Assembly (NCBI RefSeq): GCF_029846115.1
Contig: NZ_JARVZZ010000001.1
Span: 2,108,001 to 2,172,000, forward strand
Reading direction: 5' to 3'
DNA length: 64,000 nucleotides
Origin: Serratia marcescens
GTDB taxonomy: Bacteria > Pseudomonadota > Gammaproteobacteria > Enterobacterales > Enterobacteriaceae
Shown here: positions 46,797-55,677 of the stretch, in pieces
Numbering within the stretch: the stretch's first letter is position 1
Layout of the letters: the number at the start of each line of letters is the position of its first letter
Notes under the pieces: model-generated
Database searches by the model: none
What the model was told of the DNA's origin: nothing
What the model saw: only the letters and a program-made list of their open reading frames with translations
Position numbers and translations under genes: made by a program

Positions 46797-47549
46797 TCAG
46801 AAAATGGTGATATCGGCAACGGAAGGGTAGACGTAGCTCGGGCGGAACGGCATGGTTTCGATGTCGCTCAGCGTGGAGACGCCGGACAGCACCAGCACGG
46901 TTTCCAGACCGGCCTGGAAGCCCGCCAGAATGTCGGTGCGCAGGTTGTCGCCGACGATCACCGTCTCTTCCGAGTGCGCCTGCATTTTGTTCAAGGCGGC
47001 GCGAATGATCCACGGGCTGGGCTTGCCGACGTAAAACGGCTTGCGGCCGGTGATCTTCTCGATGGGGGCGCACAGCGCGCCGCAGGCCGGCGAGAAGCCG
47101 TGGCCGTGGCTATCCGGGTTGGTGGCGATAAAGCGCGCGCCGTTACTGACGAAGTAGGCGGCCTTGTGCATCATGTCCCAGTTGTAAGAGCGGGTTTCAC
47201 CGACGATCACGAAATCCGGGTTGATGTCGGTGATGGTGAAACCGGCTTTGTACAGCTCATGGATCAGGGCGCCTTCGCCGACCACGTAGGCTTTTTTGCC
47301 TTCCTGGCGACGCAGGAAATCGGCGGTGGCCATCGCCGAGGTATAGAACGCGCTCTCCGGCACTTCCAGCCCGGCGGCGGCAAAGCGGTTCGCCAGATCC
47401 TGCGCGGTCTGTGACGGGTAGTTGGTCAGCACCACCAGCGGCATGCCTTGTTCCTGGATGCGCGCCAGGAACAGATCGGCGCCGGGCACCGGCGTATTGT
47501 CATGCAGCAGCACGCCGTCGATATCGCATATAACGTTTTTGATTTTCAT
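46797..47549 (-). CDS. nagD: UMP/ribonucleotide monophosphatase NagD (UmpH)
   Basis: A 250-residue HAD-superfamily (type IIA) phosphatase active on UMP and other nucleotides. Motif I DIDGVLLHD with nucleophile Asp, motif II TNYPSQT, motif III GKPSPWII and motif IV GDNLRTDI are intact. ATG 47549 gives the E. coli length. It is the last gene of nagBACD, 67 bases after nagC. Its link to GlcNAc metabolism is only by operon membership. Confidence 0.95.
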   Translation of the reverse strand: MKIKNVICDIDGVLLHDNTPVPGADLFLARIQEQGMPLVVLTNYPSQTAQDLANRFAAAGLEVPESAFYTSAMATADFLRRQEGKKAYVVGEGALIHELYKAGFTITDINPDFVIVGETRSYNWDMMHKAAYFVSNGARFIATNPDSHGHGFSPACGALCAPIEKITGRKPFYVGKPSPWIIRAALNKMQAHSEETVIVGDNLRTDILAGFQAGLETVLVLSGVSTLSDIETMPFRPSYVYPSVADITIF

Positions 47550-47616
47550 TTGTCGCTGTTTCTCATGATTACGGCAGGCAAGGGGTGACGATAACACACC
47601 TGCCAGAAGCGGCGGA

Positions 47617-48837
47617 TCAGCTTTCCAGTAATCGCTGCAAGAGCACGCCGTTGAGCATCGCGCGTTTGGCCAGGGCGAAAGCGCCGATCGCCGAGCGATG
47701 ATTAAGTTCGGAGATCACCACCGGCAGATTTTTGCGGAAGTCCTTCAGCACCTGTGTATTGATGCAGCTCTGGATCGCCGGCAGCAGCACCTTGTCTGCC
47801 TCGGTGATCTCACCGGCGATCACCACCTTCTGCGGATTGAACAGGTTGATGGCGATGGCCACCGCCTTGCCCAGATAGCGGCCGACGTGTTCGATCACTT
47901 CGCTGGCCAGCAGATCGCCGCGGTTGGCGGCCTTGCAGATGGCGTTGATGCCGCAGTCTTCCAGCGTCAGTTTGCTCGGGTAGCCCTGGCTCAGCAGTTG
48001 GCGCACACGCTGTTCGATCGCCGCGTTGGCGGCCACGGTTTCCAGGCAGCCGAAGTTGCCGCAGTGGCAGCGTTCACCCAGCGGATCGATCTGGATATGG
48101 CCGATCTCGCCGACGTTGCCGTTATTGCCGAGAAAAATTTGCCCGTTGACGATGATCCCGGCGCCGGTGCCGCGGTGCAGGCGCACCAGAATTGAGTCTT
48201 CGCAGTCGCGGGTGGCGCCGAAGTAGTGTTCCGCCAGCGCCAGGCTGCGGATGTCGTGGCCGACGAAACTGGTGACGTTGAAGCGCTGCTGCAGGTTGTC
48301 CACCAGCGCCCAGTTGCTGACGCTGATGTGCGGCATGTAGCGCACCACGCCCAGCGCCGGATCCACCAGGCCGGGCAGGATCACCGCGATGGCGATCAGC
48401 TCGCGCAGGCGGCGTTGGTTCGCTTCGATGAATTGGGCGATGGCGGCGAACAGCGCATTTTCCAGCGTTTCCTGGGTGCGTTCCGGCAGCGGATAGTGTT
48501 CTTCGCCGAGCGATTTACCGCTCATGTCATACAGGGTGATGGTGGCGTCGTGGCGGCCGAGACGCACCGCGACGGTATGGAAATGACGGGTTTCCGACAC
48601 GATGGAAATCGCACGGCGACCGCCGGTGGAGGCTTGCTGATCGACTTCTTTGATCAGCCCGCGCTCCAGCAGCTGGCGAGTAATTTTGGTGACGCTGGCG
48701 GGGGCAAGCTGGCTGAGTTCGGCAATTTGAATGCGCGAGATCGGGCCCTGCTGGTCGATCAGGCGGTAAACTGCCGCGCCGTTAAGCTGTTTGACTAAGT
48801 CAACGTTCCCTATTTGTGCTTGTCCGCCAGTGCTCAT
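47617..48837 (-). CDS. nagC: GlcNAc-responsive repressor NagC (ROK family)
   Basis: A 406-residue repressor of nagBACD, nagE, chiP and related genes that is released from DNA by GlcNAc-6-phosphate. The N-terminal winged helix-turn-helix is around residues 15-60 (SRIQIAELSQLAPASVTKITRQLLERGLI); the ROK effector domain contains the zinc motif CHCGNFGCLE. ATG 48837 gives the E. coli length of 406; a TTG one codon upstream is ignored. It starts 27 bases after nagA. It should act on the operators noted at 50931, 51024 and 55511. Confidence 0.97.
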   Translation of the reverse strand: MSTGGQAQIGNVDLVKQLNGAAVYRLIDQQGPISRIQIAELSQLAPASVTKITRQLLERGLIKEVDQQASTGGRRAISIVSETRHFHTVAVRLGRHDATITLYDMSGKSLGEEHYPLPERTQETLENALFAAIAQFIEANQRRLRELIAIAVILPGLVDPALGVVRYMPHISVSNWALVDNLQQRFNVTSFVGHDIRSLALAEHYFGATRDCEDSILVRLHRGTGAGIIVNGQIFLGNNGNVGEIGHIQIDPLGERCHCGNFGCLETVAANAAIEQRVRQLLSQGYPSKLTLEDCGINAICKAANRGDLLASEVIEHVGRYLGKAVAIAINLFNPQKVVIAGEITEADKVLLPAIQSCINTQVLKDFRKNLPVVISELNHRSAIGAFALAKRAMLNGVLLQRLLES

Positions 48838-48864
48838 CAATAATGTTACTCGCTGTTCATTGAA

Positions 48865-50004
48865 TTAAACCTCGTTACCGTTAACGAGCGTTTTGGTGAT
48901 CTTGAAATCACGGGTGAAGGCGGTCAGGTTAGCCACCTTGCCGGCTTCGATGGTGCCCAGACGCTGCTCGACGCCGATGGCGCGCGCCGGATACAGCGTC
49001 GCCATACGCAGCGCTTCGTCCAGCGCGATGCCGACATGCTCGACGCTGTTTTGCACCGCTTCGATCATGGTCAGTGCGGAACCGCTCAGGGTACCGTTCT
49101 CATCCACGCACAGCCCATCCCGATAGTATATTGTTTTACCGGCGAAAATAAATTGGTCAATATCTGCACCTGCCGGTGCGGTCGCGTCGGTGACCAATAC
49201 CAATTTATCACCTTTCAGGCGTTTGGCGTTACGGATACTCGCCCAGGCCACGTGATGGCCGTCGGCGATGATGCCGGTATAGACCTCCGGCGTATCGAAG
49301 ATCGCCCCCATCAGCCCCGGTTCGCGGCCGGTGATATACGGCATGGCGTTGTACAGGTGGGTGGCGAAGCTGATGCCGGCGGCGAAGCCGGTGCGCGCCT
49401 GATCGTAGGTGGCGTTCGAGTGGCCGGCGGAGACCACGATGCCGGCCTCGGTCAGCTGCTTGATAACGTGCGGCTCAACCATTTCCGGCGCCAGCGTCAC
49501 CTTGGTGATCACGTCGGCGTTGGCGCACAGGTAATCGATCATGTCCTGAGTTGGCTTGCGAATGAACGCCGGGTTATGGGTGCCTTTTTTCACCGGGCTG
49601 AGGTACGGCCCTTCCAGGTGCAGGCCCAGCGCCTGGTTTTGGTGCTTTTTCAGATAAGCACGCATCACGTCGACGCTGTGCTTCATGAATTCGTCGCTGC
49701 TGGTGATCAGCGTCGGCAGATAGCTGGTGCAGCCGGATTTCTCGTTGGCGCGCTGCATGATCTCCAGCGTTTCTTCCGAAATCGCTTCCAGCGAATCGTT
49801 GAACTGGACGCCGCCGCAGCCGTTCAGCTGCACGTCGATCAGCCCGGGGGCCAGGATGGCGCCACCCAGGTCGCGCGTTTCGATGCCGGCGGGCAATTCA
49901 GCCGCCGGGCAGACTCTCTCGATCAGCCCATCAGCGATAATGACTGCATGGTCATCAAGTACGTCGTGGCCGGTATAGATTCGGCCGTGGGTTAAAGCGA
50001 ACAT
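48865..50004 (-). CDS. nagA: N-acetylglucosamine-6-phosphate deacetylase NagA
   Basis: A 379-residue amidohydrolase that removes acetate from GlcNAc-6-phosphate, giving glucosamine-6-phosphate and lowering the NagC inducer. Metal and substrate motifs are present: [50 protein letters not shown] and [11 protein letters not shown] with the catalytic Asp. ATG 50004 matches the E. coli start; an in-frame start at 50019 is less likely. It is 18 bases after nagB. Confidence 0.97.
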   Translation of the reverse strand: MFALTHGRIYTGHDVLDDHAVIIADGLIERVCPAAELPAGIETRDLGGAILAPGLIDVQLNGCGGVQFNDSLEAISEETLEIMQRANEKSGCTSYLPTLITSSDEFMKHSVDVMRAYLKKHQNQALGLHLEGPYLSPVKKGTHNPAFIRKPTQDMIDYLCANADVITKVTLAPEMVEPHVIKQLTEAGIVVSAGHSNATYDQARTGFAAGISFATHLYNAMPYITGREPGLMGAIFDTPEVYTGIIADGHHVAWASIRNAKRLKGDKLVLVTDATAPAGADIDQFIFAGKTIYYRDGLCVDENGTLSGSALTMIEAVQNSVEHVGIALDEALRMATLYPARAIGVEQRLGTIEAGKVANLTAFTRDFKITKTLVNGNEV

Positions 50005-50022
50005 CGTAGCCCCCTGCAAAGA

Positions 50023-50823
50023 TTAAAGACTTTTCACGCTTTCCGCTTCTAACTCGCGGAAATATTTGACGGTTTTGACTTTCAGCTCCATGGTGGCCGG
50101 CTCGTCGCACACCACCACCGCTTTGGCGTGCAGCTGCAGGCAGCTGATGGTCCACATGTGGTTGATGTTGCCTTCCACCGCGGCTTCCAGCGCCTGCGCC
50201 TTGGCGTGGCCAGTCACCAGGATCATCACTTCTTCGGCATCCAGCAGCGTGCCCACGCCGACGGTCAACGCATATTTCGGCACCAGGCTGACGTCGCCGC
50301 CGAAGAAGCGCGAGTTGGCGATGCGGGTGTCTTCGGTCAGCGTTTTGATGCGGGTGCGTGAAGCCAGGGACGAAGCCGGCTCGTTGAACGCGATATGGCC
50401 GTCGATGCCCACGCCGCCCATGAACAGGTTAATTTTGCCGTAAGACTTGATCTTCTCTTCGTACTGGCGGCACTCGGCGTCGACATCCGCGGCGTTGCCG
50501 TTCAGCAGGTTGATATTCTCACGAGGGATATCAACGTGGTCAAAGAAGTTGCGGTACATGAAGGTGTGGTAGCTTTCCGGGTGTTCCTGCGGCAGGCCAA
50601 CGTACTCGTCCATGTTGAAAGTCACAACATGCTTAAAGCTTACTTCACCTGCTTTGTGCATCGCAATCAGATGTTTGTAGGCTTCCAGCGGCGTGCCGCC
50701 GGTGGGCAGGCCGAGGACAAACGGGCGCTCTGCGGTTGGCTTGAATGCGTTGATGCGTTGAACGATATGACGCGCGGCCCATTTGCCGACTTGTGCGGTA
50801 TCTTTCAGTGGGATAAGTCTCAT
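50023..50823 (-). CDS. nagB: Glucosamine-6-phosphate deaminase NagB
   Basis: A 266-residue isomerase/deaminase converting glucosamine-6-phosphate to fructose-6-phosphate and ammonia, the entry of amino sugars into glycolysis. [19 protein letters not shown] is the phosphate loop; the catalytic [10 protein letters not shown] and [11 protein letters not shown] motifs follow. Length equals E. coli. It is the first gene of nagBACD, divergent from nagE with NagC and CRP sites between them. Confidence 0.97.
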   Translation of the reverse strand: MRLIPLKDTAQVGKWAARHIVQRINAFKPTAERPFVLGLPTGGTPLEAYKHLIAMHKAGEVSFKHVVTFNMDEYVGLPQEHPESYHTFMYRNFFDHVDIPRENINLLNGNAADVDAECRQYEEKIKSYGKINLFMGGVGIDGHIAFNEPASSLASRTRIKTLTEDTRIANSRFFGGDVSLVPKYALTVGVGTLLDAEEVMILVTGHAKAQALEAAVEGNINHMWTISCLQLHAKAVVVCDEPATMELKVKTVKYFRELEAESVKSL

Positions 50824-50930
50824 CTAACACCTCTTGGGATAAGTAAACTAAAGCTATACTGTACGGGCCTGCGGGAGTCCTAAGCGTAACCCAGCTTTAT
50901 GATTCTCGCGTGAATCGTCCGTCCGGTTGA

Positions 50931-50955
50931 TTTTTTGAATGATAAAATAAGTTTT
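50931..50955. promoter_or_regulatory. NagC operator, nagB side
   Basis: A T-run/GAATGATAAAATAAG sequence that matches, in content and place, the E. coli nagB operator. NagC would bind here and loop to the nagE operator about 95 bp away. Confidence 0.75.
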
Positions 50956-50995
50956 GTGTGATGGCCAGCAATCTGGGAGGGAAAGACTACTTTTT

Positions 50996-51011
50996 GGTGA
51001 TATTTATCACA
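50996..51011. promoter_or_regulatory. CRP-cAMP site between nagB and nagE
   Basis: GGTGA, six bases (TATTTA), TCACA fits the CRP consensus TGTGA-N6-TCACA with one mismatch. It would activate both directions under low glucose. Confidence 0.75.
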
Positions 51012-51023
51012 AAAAGGGAGGTT

Positions 51024-51047
51024 TTAATTTGCGATACAAAATAAATT
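51024..51047. promoter_or_regulatory. NagC operator, nagE side
   Basis: TTAATTTGCGATAC followed by AAAATAAATT differs from the E. coli nagE operator as I know it at only about two positions. It is an imperfect palindrome with TTTGCG/CAAAA half sites. Confidence 0.82.
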
Positions 51048-51157
51048 TTTTACACTCGGCATGAGTGATACGTGCCATGCGTTTTTTCTAAAAAGGTAGT
51101 GAGAGCTCCAAATAAACTACTAATAGGGTCCGTCCGCGGACAACATAGGGGGAAAAG

Positions 51158-53194
51158 GTGAACATTCTTAGTTATTTGCAAAAGGTGGGACGGGCGCTGA
51201 TGGTGCCGGTCGCCACGCTGCCCGCCGCCGCCATCTTGATGGGCGTCGGGTACTGGATTGACCCTGTTGGTTGGGGCGGCGACAACGCTTTCGCCGCTTT
51301 ATTGATTAAATCCGGCTCTGCGATTATCGATCATATGGCCGTGTTGTTCGCCGTTGGTGTGGCCTACGGCATGTCCAAAGACAAGGACGGCTCTGCCGCA
51401 CTGACCGGCTTCGTCGGTTTTCTCGTGTTGACCACCCTCTGTTCACCGGCCGCCGTGTCGATGATTCAGAAGATCCCGCTCGATCAGGTGCCTGCCGCGT
51501 TCGGCAAGATTGAAAACCAGTTCGTCGGTATTCTGGTGGGTATCATCTCTGCCGAAGTGTACAACCGCTTCAGCGGCGTCGAGCTGCCTAAGGCGCTGTC
51601 GTTCTTCAGCGGCCGCCGCCTGGTGCCGATCCTCATTTCCTTCCTGATGATCCTGGTCGCTTACATCCTGATGTTCGTCTGGCCAGTGGTGTTCGGCGCT
51701 CTGGTGAGCTTCGGTGAACACATCCAGAAATTGGGCTCGGTCGGCGCGGGCATCTATGCCTTCTTCAACCGCCTGCTGATCCCGGTCGGCCTGCACCACG
51801 CGCTGAACTCAGTGTTCTGGTTCGACGTGGCCGGCATCAACGATATCCCTAACTTCCTCGGCGGCCAGCAGTCGATCGACGCGGGTAAAGCGGTCGTCGG
51901 CATCACCGGTCGTTATCAGGCGGGCTTCTTCCCGATCATGATGTTCGGTCTGCCGGGGGCGGCGCTGGCCATTTATCACTGCGCACGCCCTGAGAATAAG
52001 GCGAAAGTGCTGGGGATCATGATGGCGGGGGCATTCGCTGCCTTCTTTACCGGCATCACCGAACCGCTGGAATTCTCCTTCATGTTTGTGGCGCCGGTGC
52101 TGTATGTGATCCACGCCGTGTTGACCGGTATCTCGGTGTTCATTGCCGCTAACATGCATTGGATTTCAGGCTTCGGCTTCAGCGCCGGCCTGGTGGATAT
52201 GATGCTGTGGGTGCGTAACCCGCTGGCGACCCACTGGTACATGCTGATCCCGCAGGGCCTGGTGTTCTTCGTTATCTACTACGTGGTGTTCCGCTTCACC
52301 ATCAACAAATTCAACCTGATGACCCCGGGCCGCGAGCTGGCGGTTGCCGGTGACGAAACCGACGGTTACGACGTCAACGTCAACAGCAACGGCGGTAAAG
52401 ACGAGAACGAAACCACCACGCTGGCCCGTCGCTACGTCGGCGCGATCGGCGGTTCCGACAACCTGACCGGTATCGATGCCTGCATCACTCGCCTGCGTTT
52501 GAACGTGAAAGACTCCGCGCTGGTGAACGACGCATTGGCGAAACGCCTCGGCGCATCCGGCGTTATCCGCCTGAACAAGCAGAGCGTGCAAGTGATCGTC
52601 GGCACCCGTGCCGAGCTGATTGCCAGCGCAATGCGCAACGTGATTGCAGCCGGCCCGGTAGCGGCAGCGGTGGCCCCGGCGGCGGCACCTGCCGCAGAAG
52701 CCAAACCGCAGGCGGTACCGAACGCACCGAAAACCGCGTTTGAAACGCTGGTGGCGCCGGTGACCGGTGAAGTCGTGGCGCTCGATCAGGTGCCGGACGA
52801 AGCTTTCGCCAGCAAGGCGGTAGGCGACGGCCTGGCGATTCGCCCGACCGACAAGCTCGTCGTGGCGCCGGCGGACGGCACCGTGGTGAAAATCTTCAAT
52901 ACCAACCACGCGTTCTGCCTGGAAACCGACAAGGGCGCCGAGATCGTGGTGCACATGGGGATCGACACCGTCGCGCTGGAAGGGCAGGGCTTCAAACGCC
53001 TGGTGGAAGAGGGCGCGGAAGTGAAAGCCGGTCAACCGATTCTGGAACTGGATCTGGATTATCTCAACGCCAATGCGCGTTCGATGATAAGTCCGGTGGT
53101 GGTCAGCAACTCTGACGACTACGCCGGCCTGGCGGCGCTGGCCAGCGGCTCTGTGGTCGCCGGTCAGACCAAGCTGTACGAGATCCAAAAGTAA
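51158..53194 (+). CDS. nagE: GlcNAc-specific PTS permease NagE (IICBA)
   Basis: A 678-residue PTS transporter that imports N-acetylglucosamine and phosphorylates it at C6. Domain order is IIC (about 1-380, multiple helices), IIB with phosphorylated Cys442 in GIDACITRLRL, an Ala/Pro linker (about 505-530), and IIA with His599 in EIVVHMGIDTV. It starts with GTG preceded by AGGGGGAAAAG. Phosphate passes from HPr to IIA, IIB and sugar. Divergent from nagB; ended by a strong terminator at 53260. Confidence 0.97.
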   Translation: MNILSYLQKVGRALMVPVATLPAAAILMGVGYWIDPVGWGGDNAFAALLIKSGSAIIDHMAVLFAVGVAYGMSKDKDGSAALTGFVGFLVLTTLCSPAAVSMIQKIPLDQVPAAFGKIENQFVGILVGIISAEVYNRFSGVELPKALSFFSGRRLVPILISFLMILVAYILMFVWPVVFGALVSFGEHIQKLGSVGAGIYAFFNRLLIPVGLHHALNSVFWFDVAGINDIPNFLGGQQSIDAGKAVVGITGRYQAGFFPIMMFGLPGAALAIYHCARPENKAKVLGIMMAGAFAAFFTGITEPLEFSFMFVAPVLYVIHAVLTGISVFIAANMHWISGFGFSAGLVDMMLWVRNPLATHWYMLIPQGLVFFVIYYVVFRFTINKFNLMTPGRELAVAGDETDGYDVNVNSNGGKDENETTTLARRYVGAIGGSDNLTGIDACITRLRLNVKDSALVNDALAKRLGASGVIRLNKQSVQVIVGTRAELIASAMRNVIAAGPVAAAVAPAAAPAAEAKPQAVPNAPKTAFETLVAPVTGEVVALDQVPDEAFASKAVGDGLAIRPTDKLVVAPADGTVVKIFNTNHAFCLETDKGAEIVVHMGIDTVALEGQGFKRLVEEGAEVKAGQPILELDLDYLNANARSMISPVVVSNSDDYAGLAALASGSVVAGQTKLYEIQK

Positions 53195-53259
53195 GGCCGT
53201 TTTTACCTGAGTAGTACCGGGGGCCGGTCACGCATCATGGCGGAGTGTGCCCCGACTTG

Positions 53260-53292
53260 GCGGGAAGAGAGCGATCTCTTCCCGCTTTTTTT
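53260..53292 (+). terminator. nagE terminator
   Basis: GCGGGAAGAGA and TCTCTTCCCGC form an 11-bp stem with a 4-base loop and seven T. Confidence 0.92.
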
Positions 53293-53434
53293 ATCCCCTT
53301 TCGCTCCACGGCGGTGCGCTGTGCGCCTATGGCGCAACGCGCCGCATTTTTCGTGAAACAAACGGTTGTTTCCAGACGTGGCTTGTTGGATCATAGGCGG
53401 TTATGTGTAGCGCTTTGCATTGAGGAACAGTGAA

Positions 53435-55099
53435 ATGAGTGAGGCTGAAGCCCGCCCAACCAATTTTATCCGTCAGATCGTCGATGAAGATCTGGCGTCG
53501 GGGAAACACACGTCGGTACATACCCGCTTCCCGCCGGAGCCTAACGGCTATCTGCATATCGGCCACGCCAAGTCCATCTGCCTGAACTTCGGCATCGCCA
53601 AGGACTATCAGGGCCAGTGCAACCTGCGTTTCGATGACACCAACCCGGTGAAAGAAGACATCGAGTTCGTGGAGTCAATCAAGCACGACGTGGAGTGGCT
53701 GGGCTTTGAGTGGAGCGGCAACGTTCGTTACTCCTCAGACTATTTCGATCAGCTGCACCAGTATGCGGTTGAGCTGATCACCAAGGGGCTGGCCTACGTC
53801 GATGAGCTGTCGCCGGAGCAGATCCGTGAATATCGCGGCACCCTGACCGCGCCGGGCAAAGACAGCCCGTACCGCGGCCGCAGCGTGGAAGAGAACCTGG
53901 CGCTGTTCGAGAAGATGCGCAACGGCGAGTTCGCCGAAGGCGCCGCCTGCCTGCGCGCCAAGATCGATATGGCTTCGCCGTTTATCGTGATGCGCGATCC
54001 GGTGCTGTACCGCATCAAGTTCGCCGAACACCACCAGACCGGCAATAAATGGTGCATCTATCCGATGTACGATTTCACCCACTGCATTTCCGATGCGCTC
54101 GAAGGGATCACCCATTCGCTGTGCACCCTGGAATTCCAGGATAACCGCCGTCTGTATGACTGGGTGCTGGATAACATCACCATTCCTTGCCACCCGCGTC
54201 AGTACGAGTTTTCGCGCCTCAACCTCGAATACGCCATCATGTCGAAGCGCAAGCTGCACCAGCTGGTGGCCGAGAAGATCGTCGAAGGCTGGGACGATCC
54301 GCGTATGCCGACCGTCTCCGGTCTGCGTCGCCGTGGTTATACCGCCGCCTCGATTCGCGAGTTCTGCCTGCGCATCGGCGTGACCAAGCAAGACAACAAC
54401 GTCGAGATGGTGGCGTTGGAATCCTGCATCCGCGACGATCTGAACGAGAACGCCCCGCGCGCCATGGCGGTGCTGGATCCGGTGAAAATCGTCATCGAGA
54501 ACATGGGCGATGCGGTGGAAATGGTCACCATGCCTAACCACCCGAACAAGCCGGAAATGGGCAGCCGCGAAGTGCCGTTCAGCCGCGAGATCTATATCGA
54601 TCGCGCCGACTTCCGCGAAGAAGCCAACAAGCAATACAAGCGTCTGGTGCTGGGCAAGGAAGTGCGTCTGCGCAATGCCTACGTGATCAAGGCCGAGCGC
54701 GTCGAGAAGGACGAAGCGGGCGAGATCACCACCCTCTTCTGCAGCTACGATGCGGAAACGCTGAGCAAAGATCCTGCCGACGGCCGCAAGGTGAAGGGCG
54801 TGATCCACTGGGTGTCAGCGGCGCACGCGCTGCCGGCGGAAATTCGCCTGTACGATCGCCTGTTCAGCGTGCCTAATCCGGGCGCGGCGGAGGATTTCCT
54901 CTCCACCATCAACCCGGAATCGCTGGTCATCAAGCACGGCTTCGTCGAGCCGAGCCTGGCGGCCGCACAGCCGGAGAAAGCCTATCAGTTCGAGCGTGAA
55001 GGTTACTTCTGCGCCGACAGCCGTCACTCGTCGGCCGAGCATCTGGTGTTTAACCGCACCGTCGGCCTGCGTGACACCTGGGCGAAAATCGAAGGCTAA
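53435..55099 (+). CDS. glnS: Glutaminyl-tRNA synthetase
   Basis: A 554-residue class-I synthetase that charges tRNA-Gln. HIGH lies at residues 41-44 in [15 protein letters not shown] and the KMSKS equivalent reads IMSKRKL. The E. coli enzyme has the same length. ATG 53435 follows GAGGAAC; an in-frame start at 53420 is upstream of this ribosome site. It lies between nagE and chiP as in E. coli. Its substrates, three tRNA-Gln genes, are encoded about 11 kb away. Confidence 0.98.
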   Translation: MSEAEARPTNFIRQIVDEDLASGKHTSVHTRFPPEPNGYLHIGHAKSICLNFGIAKDYQGQCNLRFDDTNPVKEDIEFVESIKHDVEWLGFEWSGNVRYSSDYFDQLHQYAVELITKGLAYVDELSPEQIREYRGTLTAPGKDSPYRGRSVEENLALFEKMRNGEFAEGAACLRAKIDMASPFIVMRDPVLYRIKFAEHHQTGNKWCIYPMYDFTHCISDALEGITHSLCTLEFQDNRRLYDWVLDNITIPCHPRQYEFSRLNLEYAIMSKRKLHQLVAEKIVEGWDDPRMPTVSGLRRRGYTAASIREFCLRIGVTKQDNNVEMVALESCIRDDLNENAPRAMAVLDPVKIVIENMGDAVEMVTMPNHPNKPEMGSREVPFSREIYIDRADFREEANKQYKRLVLGKEVRLRNAYVIKAERVEKDEAGEITTLFCSYDAETLSKDPADGRKVKGVIHWVSAAHALPAEIRLYDRLFSVPNPGAAEDFLSTINPESLVIKHGFVEPSLAAAQPEKAYQFEREGYFCADSRHSSAEHLVFNRTVGLRDTWAKIEG

Positions 55100-55128
55100 T
55101 CTTATTCGCCTGGAAAATTAATGAATCA

Positions 55129-55153
55129 GCGCGGCTTTAAGCCGCGCTTTTTT
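55129..55153 (+). terminator. glnS terminator
   Basis: GCGCGGC and GCCGCGC form a 7-bp stem with a 5-base loop and a T run. Confidence 0.92.
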
Positions 55154-55306
55154 ATGCCTGCACTCAGCTCGCGATCTATTCCTCCCTCATTTTATCCGGG
55201 ATGCGTTTAATTAATAGCGACGCATTAACCCATTGGTTCTCTTATATTGGTCCTATTAGTCTTCATTTTCTCTTATATATTCGTGATGCGAATTAATTTC
55301 ATTTAG

Positions 55307-55318
55307 AGAGCGCTCTCA
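55307..55318. promoter_or_regulatory. Palindrome GAGAGCGCTCTC upstream of chiP
   Basis: A 12-bp perfect palindrome centred on GC/CG, a shape seen in operators of LacI-family regulators of saccharide genes. It is about 360 bases before the chiP start. No LacI-family gene is in the window. The binding protein is unknown. Confidence 0.4.
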
Positions 55319-55510
55319 GTTTTTATCTTCTGACTGACGGATTTAGTCAGGCTGAAACCATTAATCGTCTCTGGTTGACCCTGTATCTCAATTTATTCTG
55401 ATTTAATTGAATTTTTTATTCGACACCTTCCATGATCACCGGCGTAACAAAATCTCACTGATATGTGCTCCTTGTCATACTTTGACAAATCTCCCGCATT
55501 TTTCATTTGA

Positions 55511-55530
55511 TAATTCGCGTCGCGAAAAAT
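55511..55530. promoter_or_regulatory. Candidate NagC operator of chiP
   Basis: TAATTCGCG-T-CGCGAAAAAT is a near palindrome with TTCGCG/CGCGAA half sites, close to high-affinity NagC sites. E. coli chiP is NagC-repressed through sites in the same relative place. Confidence 0.65.
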
Positions 55531-55658
55531 AGTCTGTCTGTAGCAATTAGTGCTGTGGGAATAACATCTCGTCGGCAATATTTTTTACCCGTTCGGGTTT
55601 TTTATTGGCAGTCGTGCAGGGCAGTGGTGAACACAGGCGGCTGCAACTTTTAAGTTAA

Positions 55659-55675
55659 GTCAAAGAGGAATTTCA
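55659..55675 (+). promoter_or_regulatory. ChiX sRNA pairing site at the chiP ribosome site
   Basis: GTCAAAGAGGAATTTCA is complementary over all 17 bases to the TGAAATTCCTCTTTGAC seed of the enterobacterial ChiX (MicM) RNA as I know it. It covers the Shine-Dalgarno AGAGGA, two bases before ATATG. ChiX would block translation of chiP until chitin-derived signals titrate or lower it. Confidence 0.85.
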
Positions 55676-55677
55676 AT

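Larger units (their letters stand above)
50824..51157. promoter_or_regulatory. nagB-nagE divergent control region
   Basis: A 334-bp gap without a gene. It contains two NagC operator candidates (50931-50955 near nagB and 51024-51047 near nagE) and a CRP site between them, the same arrangement that forms a repression loop in E. coli. A perfect 10-bp palindrome GTCCGCGGAC lies in the nagE leader at 51132-51141. Confidence 0.85.
55100..55677. other. glnS-chiP intergenic region, 578 bp
   Basis: No gene was found. From the left it holds the glnS terminator, a perfect palindrome GAGAGCGCTCTC (55307-55318), an inverted repeat CTGACT/AGTCAG (about 55334-55354), a candidate NagC operator (55511-55530), a weak hairpin with T run (ACCC/GGGT, about 55587-55605) inside the leader, and the ChiX pairing site over the chiP ribosome site. 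It is much longer than needed for a simple promoter. Confidence 0.6.
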
